Assembly (NCBI GenBank): GCA_002633025.1
Contig: NMRB01001215.1
Span: 4,237 to 68,236, forward strand
Length of the DNA stretch: 64,000 nt
Reading direction: 5' to 3'
Source: Notospermus geniculatus
Taxonomy: Eukaryota; Nemertea; Pilidiophora; Heteronemertea; Lineidae
Below, in pieces: positions 55,779-64,000 of the stretch (position 1 is the stretch's first letter; each line of letters opens with the position of its first letter). The notes below the pieces were generated by a model. That model was given only the letters and a program-made list of their open reading frames with translations, searched no databases and was not told the DNA's origin. The position numbers and the translations under genes were made by a program.

Positions 55779-58700
55779 TCAATTCTGGTTCTGAAGAATG
55801 TCCTGCATTTTCAAATTTGCGATTGCCGCCGCTGTCCTTCTCGGGGGTCGAGTTGTGATGTCAGAGTTCGGAGTATCTCGGGCGACGGGCTCAATGTCTT
55901 TCTTTGAGTCTTCGGTCTCGGCTCTGATTTCTAGCGGGTAGAGTTTTGAGATGGGACGACTGGTTCGTCCTGACTTTAGGCGGATATCAGCCGCTCGTAC
56001 TAGTCCATCGTTTCCTACGTGTAACCTTTCAACGACTGCTAGATTCCATAACAAGCGTTTCGTAGTATCACTATGCACGAGAACGATATCCCCGACTTTG
56101 ATGACGTTGTTCATCTGATTGTTCTTGTTGAGTCGATGTCTCTCCCGTAGTGCTGTAACGTATTCCGTTTGCCATCTTTGCCAGAATCGTTGATGTAAAC
56201 TGGAAAGATACTTGGTTCGTCTGTTGAGTTCCTGATTCGTTGCTGGTGCAAAGTCTGGATCAGATATCTCATTGTCCTCGACGAATGGATGTGGCAATGG
56301 TGTGATGAGTCTACCATGTAACAAGTGAGCGGGGGTTAACGGCTGTGGATCATCCACATTTGCACTAACGTATGTGATCGGCCTGTCATTCAACACTGCT
56401 TCGATTTCAGTCACCAGTGTTATGAGTTCGTCCATTGTGACCTTCGCGCGGCCGAGCGTTTTCTTGAGATTGGCTTTCGTTAATCCTATCAACCGTTCGT
56501 AGAATCCGCCGAAGTTTGGTGCTGCTTTCGGAATAAAGTTCCATTCCACTCGTTTTTCAGCAAAGAAGGTAGCAATTTCCCTGTGTTCAAATAAGCGTTT
56601 CAGTTCGTCATTTGCAACAATGAAGGTGCTTTGATTGTCCGATATCACCTTTTTCGGATATGATCGTCTGGCGGCGAAACGTCTGAACGCGTTTATGAAC
56701 GCTGTGGGTGTCAGATCAGGTACTACTTCCAAATGAATTGCGCGAGATACGGCACATGTGTAGAGATTGATGTATGCCTTGGCTTCACTACCGTCACGTT
56801 GCTTGACATAGAGAGGTGCGGTGTAGTCTAATCCAGTGATAGTGAATGGGTGGGCTTCTGTGAGCCTACCGGACTGTAACGGTGCTGGTACTGGTACGTG
56901 GTATGGTTTGCCCGAAAGTTTCTTGCAAATGACGCACTTTCTCAAGATCGTTGTCACTGTTTGTCTGATACGTGTGATCCAATATTTCTGACGGATAGCA
57001 GTTATCGTTGCTTGTACTCCCGAATGCAAGATTTGGTCATGAGTTGCTTTCACAACCAGAGCGCTGAAAGCGTGGTCAGCGGGCAGTAAAATCGGGAATT
57101 TTGTGTCATGTTGAACTGGAGCATTGTGTATCCTGCCTCCACATCGGATCAGATCATGTTCATCGAGAAAGAGACGGAGTTGTCTCGCGAGTGGGCATTT
57201 AGTGTCCTGTTGCAGTCCACATTTTTCCTTGTGGTACACTTCGTTTTGAACTGATTTCACCCAAAGTTCCTCAGCAGCTAACATTTCCTTTGCTTGGATG
57301 TTTCCACATACACGTGCATCCACGTTTGCCTTGAGATTGTTCACGAATCTCCGTACGTACGCTGTCACACGGAGTAACTTTGACAAAGAACTGAATCGGT
57401 TAACATCGATGATATTTCCAATGTCAACAATTTGTTTCGGTTGGGTGTTGATTGTCAGTGTGACTGCTGACGGTGGTAACTCTGCGGTATCCTCGTTGGA
57501 TTCAAGCTTAACTGCTTTGCCTAGGTCCCATTGTGGCCAAATGCCAGTAGCTAGCCAAGGTGGTCCATACCACCAGAGTTCAGAATCTTTCAGTTCATTC
57601 GCTGTTATTCCTCTTGTTAACAGATCAGCAGGATTGTCTCCAGTTGGACAATATCTGATGTCATCGAAGTTTGCAGCACGAATCTCTCGAACACGATTTT
57701 CTACAAAAATCGGCAGTGGTTTCTCACTGTGTATCCAATGAAGAACGATTTGGCTGTCTGACCATAAAGTCCGTTTTGTGATGTTGACATTTGTGAGAGC
57801 TTTCTGTACAAAGTCAGCCAAGCGTGTCGCCACAACAGCTGCCATGAGCTCGAGCCTTGGTAGAGTAGTTTCCTGTGTTGGATTAACACGTGTTTTCGCC
57901 ATGACGATTGCTGTTTTGTTTCCTTTCCTGAGATAAGCTGTTGCGCCGTAAGCCTTGGTTTTGCTGGCATCAGCAAACACATGTAGTTCGCATTCCCCTG
58001 ATGCTGAATGTTCATCACCTACGAAGAACGATCTGTCGATGTGACAGTCCCTCGCTTGCTTTAGTTCTTGTGCAATACTGTCCCATTCATTAGAGAGTTT
58101 CTGATTCAAAGGTTCATCCCATGCCAGTTTGTTTTTCCACAGGGTCTGAATAAACGCTTTGGCAGCTACATGTACTGGTGACAGGTATCCCAAAGGATCA
58201 AACAGTCGCGATGTGGTGCGGACGATTTCACGTTTCGTGCACACGGTCGGTTCACATATAACGTCCTTGGTATAATGTATCGAATCCGTATTTGTGTTCC
58301 AGACGAGTCCAAGTATGTTCGTTTCTGTTTCTGTATCTCCCATCGCTGCTTTCAGGGTTTGGTCGTTCGTTGTCCATAACCTGAGATTGAATCCAGCTCT
58401 TTCCATTATTTCGACTGCTTCACGGTAGTAAGCCATTCCTTGTTCCGGTGTTTGAACACCACTGAGTACGTTATCCACGTATATGTTCCGTTTCAAATCA
58501 TCAGCAATGTCACTTCCGTCCATTTCGAGGTGTGTTTTGACGACTGCATTCAGCATGAAGGGGGAACTAGTCGAACCAAAAAGCACAACCTTGAATCTGA
58601 ACACTTGAAATTCGCTTTCTGGGTCCTCTGGGTTTGCAATCCAGAAGAATTTGGTGTACTCTCGATCTTCTTCAGCAAGTTTCACATTGAGAAATGCTTT

Positions 58701-60617
58701 TTCGATATCGCTGGATAGTCCAATCTTGTTCACACGAAAACGAAGTAGGATTTCCACTAGATCATTGATGATGGGCGGTCCAGATTCCAAGCAATCGTTC
58801 AAGCTCGGCTGATCACGGTAGTGTGCGCTGCAGTTGTACACAATCCTTATTGGTGTGGTACTGGAGTTTTTCTTGACTGAATGATGCGGGATATAATGTC
58901 CTCTGCTTGAATCATCATCTTGCACGAGTTCGATGAAGTTCTTGCTCAGTTGATCCTTGATTATGCCATCGTATGTTGCTCTCAGTTCTGGCGATAGACG
59001 TCTGACCATCGATCTGGTTCTGCTTTTGGTGAGCTCATAGTTGGTGGGTAGAGGTTCATGATCTTCACGCCATGGTAAGCCGGCGATGTATTTATCACCA
59101 TCCCATGTGATCTTGCTATCACGATATTCTTCATATCCTCGTTTCTTGTTGATGTTTTCCATCGTTGTTTCGTTTGCTGCTATTCCGATAGTTTCTAAGT
59201 CCCAATACTTGGTGACTAGTTCTTCCTCGCGACGTGAGTCCATGAGTACTTCCATGATGGTGGTGTTCATCACATTCACATTGTCCAGATTGGATGGACC
59301 AGAGAGCAGATATCCAAGTTTCGACTGGACCGCTGTGGGTCCTTCTCCTCTGATGACTGTGTCCTCGACTATTTTCCAGTAATAGTCGGCTCCTATCAGT
59401 AGATCAATGTCACACGGGTTGGTATCTGGTTGTTTAGCAATGTCCAAACCTCGGAGATAGTCATGATTCGTTACTGCTAGTTTTGTATAGTTCCTGACGG
59501 GTGCACTGATTTTTGGCACAATCAGAGTGTACATTTCAACATCATCACGTTTGGTTTCCAAGTTGATTTTCACCGATTTCAAGCTCCGCATTCCTGTGGT
59601 ATCTGATCCGAAAACGCCCAGACTGATATTCTCACTGCGTGTGTCATCTTCCCTGATTCGAAGACGCTGTGCTGCCTTTTCGGTGATGAAGCTACGCTGA
59701 GCACACTCATCCAGTAGAATGTTAAGGGCTGATTTCGAGTTATTCACGCGTACGTTGGCTACTGCTGATTTGAGCAACACAGGGCCTGATATCGGTGTTA
59801 ACTTGACGTGTACTGGCGCACTATCCTCTGTTTGTATGTTCCGTTCCTCCTGTCGTTGATTTTCGTTTTGGTTTCGATCCATCTTGGTACAGATTGATGT
59901 ATGATGACGTTCTCGACATATCTGACACGAATATTTGCTCCAACAGTTTAGTGCCTGATGCTTAGCGCCAAGACAGTTGAAACAAACCTTCTTCTGTTGG
60001 ATTATTTCTACACGTTTTGAACGGTCCTTGATCACTTCACATTTTGTCGGTTGATGATTTCCTTTACAATATACGCATTGTCGATTTCGATTGGTAGGTC
60101 TGTGTTTGTCCTGTTGGTTTGCTCCTACATGGAACGTTGATGCAGTTGCAGGGCTGGTTATGTCACCAAGTCCCGAGGCGGCTTGGTTAGCTTGGATTTC
60201 CTTCAACAAAGCTTCTTTCAATTGGGACAAATTCCAAGCAGCATCTCCGTGTTCTCGCGAAATTTGAGTTTTAACACCTTGTGGGAGCCTTTCGAAAAGA
60301 ACTGGAACTAGGAGGTCCCCATAACTATCCTCCGTCTTTCCAAGGGCCTTAAGTCCTCTGATGTGGGTTTCTAGGGTATCGTAGAATCGTTTCAGACTTG
60401 AGATGCTGGAGTCCGGGTTTGGCAGTTCCCAGAGAGATTTCATATGGCAAGCGATGATTTTGTGGGACTTACCAAACCGATCTGTCAGTAGTTGGATTGC
60501 TTCCGTATTGTACTTTATTGTCACATACAGACATAGACGAGCACGACAACTGGCTGAGCTGACAAGCGTTTGCTCACAAAGGAATAATGTATCTGCCTTA
60601 GTGAATGGTACAACCAC
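55779..60617 (-). CDS. BEL/Pao retrotransposon Gag-Pol polyprotein (5' truncated)
   Basis: 1612 codons without a stop. In order: C-terminal half of BEL Gag (from about residue 36); three zinc knuckles (CVYCKGNHQPTKC 181-193, CFNCLGAKHQALNC 212-225, CQICRERHHTSIC 231-243); aspartic protease with LLDECAQRSFI (Asp 303); reverse transcriptase with catalytic Asp at 637 and the box YVDN at 713-716; RNase H with D883, E923, D954, D998; HHCC zinc finger (H1182, H1193, C1228, C1231); integrase D1264, D1327, E1374; and the BEL-specific C-terminal domain (GDIVLV to RPISKLYPLE). The order protease-RT-RNase H-integrase in one frame with this tail is diagnostic of BEL/Pao. No envelope frame is visible. The first ~35 residues have no Gag match, so the annotated start at 60617 is only the longest-frame choice. 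An intact frame suggests recent insertion, but no LTR pair was found. Confidence 0.93.
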   Translation of the reverse strand: MVVPFTKADTLFLCEQTLVSSASCRARLCLYVTIKYNTEAIQLLTDRFGKSHKIIACHMKSLWELPNPDSSISSLKRFYDTLETHIRGLKALGKTEDSYGDLLVPVLFERLPQGVKTQISREHGDAAWNLSQLKEALLKEIQANQAASGLGDITSPATASTFHVGANQQDKHRPTNRNRQCVYCKGNHQPTKCEVIKDRSKRVEIIQQKKVCFNCLGAKHQALNCWSKYSCQICRERHHTSICTKMDRNQNENQRQEERNIQTEDSAPVHVKLTPISGPVLLKSAVANVRVNNSKSALNILLDECAQRSFITEKAAQRLRIREDDTRSENISLGVFGSDTTGMRSLKSVKINLETKRDDVEMYTLIVPKISAPVRNYTKLAVTNHDYLRGLDIAKQPDTNPCDIDLLIGADYYWKIVEDTVIRGEGPTAVQSKLGYLLSGPSNLDNVNVMNTTIMEVLMDSRREEELVTKYWDLETIGIAANETTMENINKKRGYEEYRDSKITWDGDKYIAGLPWREDHEPLPTNYELTKSRTRSMVRRLSPELRATYDGIIKDQLSKNFIELVQDDDSSRGHYIPHHSVKKNSSTTPIRIVYNCSAHYRDQPSLNDCLESGPPIINDLVEILLRFRVNKIGLSSDIEKAFLNVKLAEEDREYTKFFWIANPEDPESEFQVFRFKVVLFGSTSSPFMLNAVVKTHLEMDGSDIADDLKRNIYVDNVLSGVQTPEQGMAYYREAVEIMERAGFNLRLWTTNDQTLKAAMGDTETETNILGLVWNTNTDSIHYTKDVICEPTVCTKREIVRTTSRLFDPLGYLSPVHVAAKAFIQTLWKNKLAWDEPLNQKLSNEWDSIAQELKQARDCHIDRSFFVGDEHSASGECELHVFADASKTKAYGATAYLRKGNKTAIVMAKTRVNPTQETTLPRLELMAAVVATRLADFVQKALTNVNITKRTLWSDSQIVLHWIHSEKPLPIFVENRVREIRAANFDDIRYCPTGDNPADLLTRGITANELKDSELWWYGPPWLATGIWPQWDLGKAVKLESNEDTAELPPSAVTLTINTQPKQIVDIGNIIDVNRFSSLSKLLRVTAYVRRFVNNLKANVDARVCGNIQAKEMLAAEELWVKSVQNEVYHKEKCGLQQDTKCPLARQLRLFLDEHDLIRCGGRIHNAPVQHDTKFPILLPADHAFSALVVKATHDQILHSGVQATITAIRQKYWITRIRQTVTTILRKCVICKKLSGKPYHVPVPAPLQSGRLTEAHPFTITGLDYTAPLYVKQRDGSEAKAYINLYTCAVSRAIHLEVVPDLTPTAFINAFRRFAARRSYPKKVISDNQSTFIVANDELKRLFEHREIATFFAEKRVEWNFIPKAAPNFGGFYERLIGLTKANLKKTLGRAKVTMDELITLVTEIEAVLNDRPITYVSANVDDPQPLTPAHLLHGRLITPLPHPFVEDNEISDPDFAPATNQELNRRTKYLSSLHQRFWQRWQTEYVTALRERHRLNKNNQMNNVIKVGDIVLVHSDTTKRLLWNLAVVERLHVGNDGLVRAADIRLKSGRTSRPISKLYPLEIRAETEDSKKDIEPVARDTPNSDITTRPPRRTAAAIANLKMQDILQNQN

Positions 60618-61028
60618 AAAAACAGCAGACGATCTATATCAGTCTCTCAGTTCAGAAGATTGTATGGTATTCAGACAACAAACATCATTAGTCACAGTTG
60701 GTTCTGGAAAATAAACCAGGGGCCAGATCGCCAAACAGATTTTTTTTTAACATCTTGCTTTCGAATGGAAATCAATTTTTGTATTTTTCACAAATCAGTC
60801 AACTATTTTTTCCTTTAGAGTGTGGTTATGCGGTTGCTTTTGTTGTACATGATTTTCTAACAGTATCACTCTGCCATACTTGGGTTTGTTAGTGGAAAAT
60901 GTTATCCATGACCCGATGATCAATGAAAATCAATGTTTGGCGAATTCTTTGATGTTTCTTCGAACAGTAATTTTTCTCTTATAGCTGTCTAGAGGGTGGA
61001 TTTCCTGCGGGCCCGGCGGGTGTGCCTA
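60618..61028. other. 5' side of the BEL element, no gene
   Basis: The sequence upstream of the Gag fragment (on the - strand) includes an AATAAA motif within tgacaataaagtac at about 60509-60522. This could be LTR or transcript-end sequence. The rest is unique. Confidence 0.35.
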
Positions 61029-61240
61029 AAGCTAGGAATCCACCATTGATTTTCAACCTGATTTTGCTTTGCGACTTGCTTTGCAACTGGGTTGCGTTAC
61101 AACTGGGCACTCGATCGCCGTAGTGGACTCGCTAATCGGTCGGTGACCGGTATATCAGTTCCTTGCGATCGTATTCAATCGCAGGTAGCAGGTTGCAAAG
61201 CAAGTCGCAACGCAGAAAATCAGAAATGGATTCCTAGCTT
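61029..61240. mobile_element. 212-bp hairpin, ends AAGCTAGGAATCCA
   Basis: aagctaggaatcc and ggattcctagctt are inverted. The arms continue with gattttgctttgcgacttgc and its near-complement. It abuts the next MITE within 6 bp. Confidence 0.75.
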
Positions 61241-61245
61241 GAAAC

Positions 61246-61500
61246 CTGGCGTCCACTATATAGGGCGCGGACAAGACGCAGAAGGCAAATTTAGTAAATC
61301 CGCATTAATTCAGCAACCTCACCGCATATTCTTGAAATATTCCGTTCACTGTCTTTATCATCCCTAAACATTTCCTGGCATTTCTGCACTTTCGGGAGAG
61401 GGCAAAATGCCCAATAGTCATTGACGCGGAAAGAATGCCAAATGACACAATGTGCTTCCGCAACCCTTCCGAAATTTGTTGGCGCTCTAGTGGATGCCAC
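61246..61500. mobile_element. ~255-bp MITE, TIR TGGCGTCCACTA, copy 2
   Basis: Inverted copy of 28394-28650. Confidence 0.8.
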
Positions 61501-62589
61501 CATAAAGGAATCAAACATAAAGGTTTAACTGCGAACGATGAACTAACTGAGGGATACACTTCATGTGTTGCCACCAGATGTCTCTCACTGCCTGAATTTT
61601 GGCTTTACGTAATAGGCAGGAGCTTCAACATTTTTGGTGCTGAAGGGGTACATGAATCTGTCAACTTGATGCCTTGAATTCCATTTCTGAGGATAACAGA
61701 GCTCTTTTCAGCACAATTAGTGTGCCATGTGCAAATGTACGTTAGCCTATTCAAATGTACACAGATGACCCTGCGCTCTCATCGTTCGTGGGGTTCTCAT
61801 TAATTCAGTCCTTTTGTATCATAAGATCAACTAGTCGGAATTCAACAAAATTTGCAGTAAACATGCAGAAGGGTCTTGCCTATCCGATGGAAGAGTCAGA
61901 ATGCAAATCTCTTGAGGTTTAAAGGGATATTGTCCACATTTATAAAACGCTAAATGTTGAAGTTGAACCTTTATGTTTGATTCCTTTATGATGCCACCCA
62001 TAAGTGAATTTCGGAAACGCGAAATGCGAATGCTTCACGATCTTTTGTTGGTAGAAATCTTGATACACTCTAATATGGACAAGTTCAGAAGGATACTCCG
62101 CTTCACTTCACTTCACTTATTCAGACAGCCTCATTTTTCAACGCCAGGTCATTAGTTGATTGCTGTCTTCCTCTAATGTTTTCAATGTAATTACCTTACA
62201 CAGTGATAAAGTACCGAACGTTACGTTTTGACAAGATAATGTCAGGAGTTGTTAAAGAGAGCACACTCCCTTCACTTACGGGATTTGTGAAGGGCTTATT
62301 GCTCCTACTTGAAAAAGCAAGGATCGATTCTATGTTTGCCCTTAACCTCATCAAGCACTAAATTCTCATTGGTGATTTTAGCAGGATGTGGTCGCCGCTT
62401 CGACGAAACGCTTCGTATAGCAATGGTGGTGAGGCAGGTTGCTTTTTTGAATGTTAGTACCGCATGTGACGGTTTATACTGTATTCTGTTGAATCGTAGT
62501 ACATGTACATGTGCACTGAAAAAACTCCGCTTCGTCAAAATGACGAACTTAGGTTCGTTTTCCATTATCACCAAACTGAGTATCTAAAT
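61501..62589. other. No gene recognised
   Basis: Non-coding. A (CACTT)n stretch at 62101-62120. Confidence 0.5.
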
Positions 62590-62698
62590 TCGTCAAAATG
62601 ACAAGTCCACGTTCGTCATTTTGACGAACCCTTGACGAACATAAACAAGGGTTCATCAAAATGACGAACGTGGACTTTTTTTGTCGTCTTGACAAACC
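62590..62698. repeat. Hairpin of TTCGTCAAAATGACGAA units
   Basis: ttcgtcattttgacgaaccc and its inverse meet at a cgaacataaacaa loop. Additional single units lie on both sides (62530-62550, 62708-62722). Confidence 0.7.
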
Positions 62699-63290
62699 CT
62701 TGTTTATGTTCGTCAAAATGAAGACATACTATAGTACTAGTAAGTATTTTTAGGAATATGGGCCCAAATCTCACACAGTATATTTCAAGATGACAAGACG
62801 GGGAATACGGAGGGATCCCTTCGAAATTTAAAACAAAATGACACCGATAGGGGGTCTTCAAACCCCGGCTTGAAACTTGTTGATGGAAAAACACGTGGCA
62901 TATCTTTGCCCTACGGCCATTCCGATCCGCAAGTCCAGTTGGATTTCAATCCATTTCCTGCTTTGTGGGAGGAGCACGCGGTATACAAGTCAAGGGGTAG
63001 GCAGAGATCCGGCCGGTTGTTAAGTGTGGCAAAACTATTATGTTATCACCTTGTTAAACCTTTCCTGTAGCCGCCAATACTTCTTGATTCCCATCATCAA
63101 CAGTCAAGGACCGCAGTACGTACAAAAAGTACGTACAATCTCTGCGTCAGTTGGGAAGAAACCCAGGTTGATTATTCTCTATAGAAGCACCAAGCGGTCA
63201 CTCGAGCCACAATATACAGTAGCCACGAACCTCATTAGACTTTAGCTCACGATGTGCCGTTTGCGACTTACAATGTGCGATGCAGTGCTC
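62699..63290. other. No gene recognised
   Basis: Non-coding. A small inverted pair gtacgtac..gtacgtac at 63116-63138. Confidence 0.5.
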
Positions 63291-63405
63291 AGGGTCCATA
63301 TTCATAAACATTCTTATGTAAGTCAAAGTGTGATACTTATCTTTTGTATTGAACGAAGGATGACTGTCACACTTAGACTTAAGTAGTTTTATGAATATGG
63401 TTCCT
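63291..63405. mobile_element. 115-bp element, ends AGGGTCCATATTCATAAAC
   Basis: agggtccatattcataaac at the left and gttttatgaatatggttcct at the right. Inner arms aagtcaaagtgtgatactta and the inverse. Related to 47252-47363. Confidence 0.75.
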
Positions 63406-63753
63406 CTGTCATGTACACCATAAAGTACATATTCTTTTTACAAGTATTTCACGTGAAAAAAATATTACAGATTATTGGCTACATGGCAGGGATTATGCAT
63501 GCCCAATAATTCATCCAATGATCGGGTATACTGTCGGTGGTAGATGCAGAGGTGTTTCCAGCATCTCCGCCAAGTCTTCGGCAACAAAGGTACACTTGTT
63601 TACCACGACCATCACTAACATGGTTTTTATCATCTAATTGACACCACAGATTCCCGCAGTTCTACCTTGCTCAGCAGTCGTAAACCTAAACTCCCTACGC
63701 AGTTGTGTACCGCGCCCCCTTCGGTTTACCCGCTCTCCACAACTTCGTAAAAT
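63406..63753. other. No gene recognised
   Basis: Non-coding; nothing supported. Confidence 0.45.
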
Positions 63754-63992
63754 TTGCCGCGTTTGGTCAACAGATGGCGCTGAGAGAGTTGACCAATGAG
63801 AGCACCGAGCAACCCGTAACCAAGCTGGCCTGATACACTTTTTCATTGGCTGAGCGGATCATGTGATCTAGTAGCCATGATAGCACAAGAACATCCGTTG
63901 CCAATGGGCCAACGAGTTCTGAAAGCAGCGTGCTGATAGGCTATAAAACTCGCGCCACGCCCTGACGCCATCTGTTGACCAAACGCGGCGAC
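63754..63992. mobile_element. ~240-bp TIR element at the window end
   Basis: ttgccgcgtttggtcaacag at the left and ctgttgaccaaacgcggcga at the right are inverted over 25 bp. The right end may continue past the window. Confidence 0.7.
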
Positions 63993-64000
63993 TTCTACGA

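Noticed and set aside
1-64000. tRNA, rRNA and other structured RNA genes
   Set aside because: No cloverleaf with A/B boxes and no rRNA core sequence was recognised; the many hairpins are transposon ends.

Overview
The window is eukaryotic, almost certainly from a marine invertebrate animal. It has sparse coding sequence, GT/AG-bounded exons, a BEL/Pao retroelement and a very high density of short inverted-repeat (MITE-like) elements. The palindromes TACATGTA and TAGGCCTA recur constantly, which I associate with echinoderms, hemichordates, amphioxus and some lophotrochozoans. The sequence alone does not let me name the species. A run of Ns (12113-12370) and single Ns inside homopolymers show a draft assembly.

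Layout. 1-14.7 kb: three copies of an unrecognised gene family on the + strand. Copy 1 is a 3' end at the window edge. Copy A (9.66-10.87 kb) is broken by a 55-bp tandem duplication. Copy B (13.59-14.72 kb) is an intact 378-codon ORF. A and B lie in a tandem segmental duplication (about 8.13-10.6 and 12.37-14.56 kb) whose two halves each carry one private transposon insertion, so each copy preserves the other's empty site. A probable PAN/apple-domain exon lies at 6.45 kb. 11.4-15.9 kb: two decayed pieces of a mariner-type transposase, one inside an 801-bp element with long terminal inverted repeats. 17.93-18.16 kb: first coding exon of a TARP/CACNG (voltage-dependent calcium channel gamma subunit) gene on the + strand. 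No second exon was found in the remaining 46 kb, so much of that stretch may be its first intron. 18-55 kb and 61-64 kb: mostly MITEs, foldback elements, nested insertions, minisatellites and a 663-bp tandem duplication. 55.8-60.6 kb: an uninterrupted 1612-codon BEL/Pao Gag-Pol on the - strand, lacking the N-terminal half of Gag and visible LTRs.

Most information here is about mobile DNA. At least fifteen non-autonomous families can be told apart by their ends. One family has three copies, each flanked by a different perfect 9-bp target-site duplication (1750-2072, 26092-26459, 50699-51069), and a second family has one copy with a 9-bp duplication (41191-41564). A group of hairpin elements starts TA-AAG and two of them share a single TA. 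Several hairpins share a GGCCCGT..TACACGATC-type end despite unrelated interiors. Host genes supported with any confidence are the TARP exon, the unknown tandem family and, less surely, the PAN exon.
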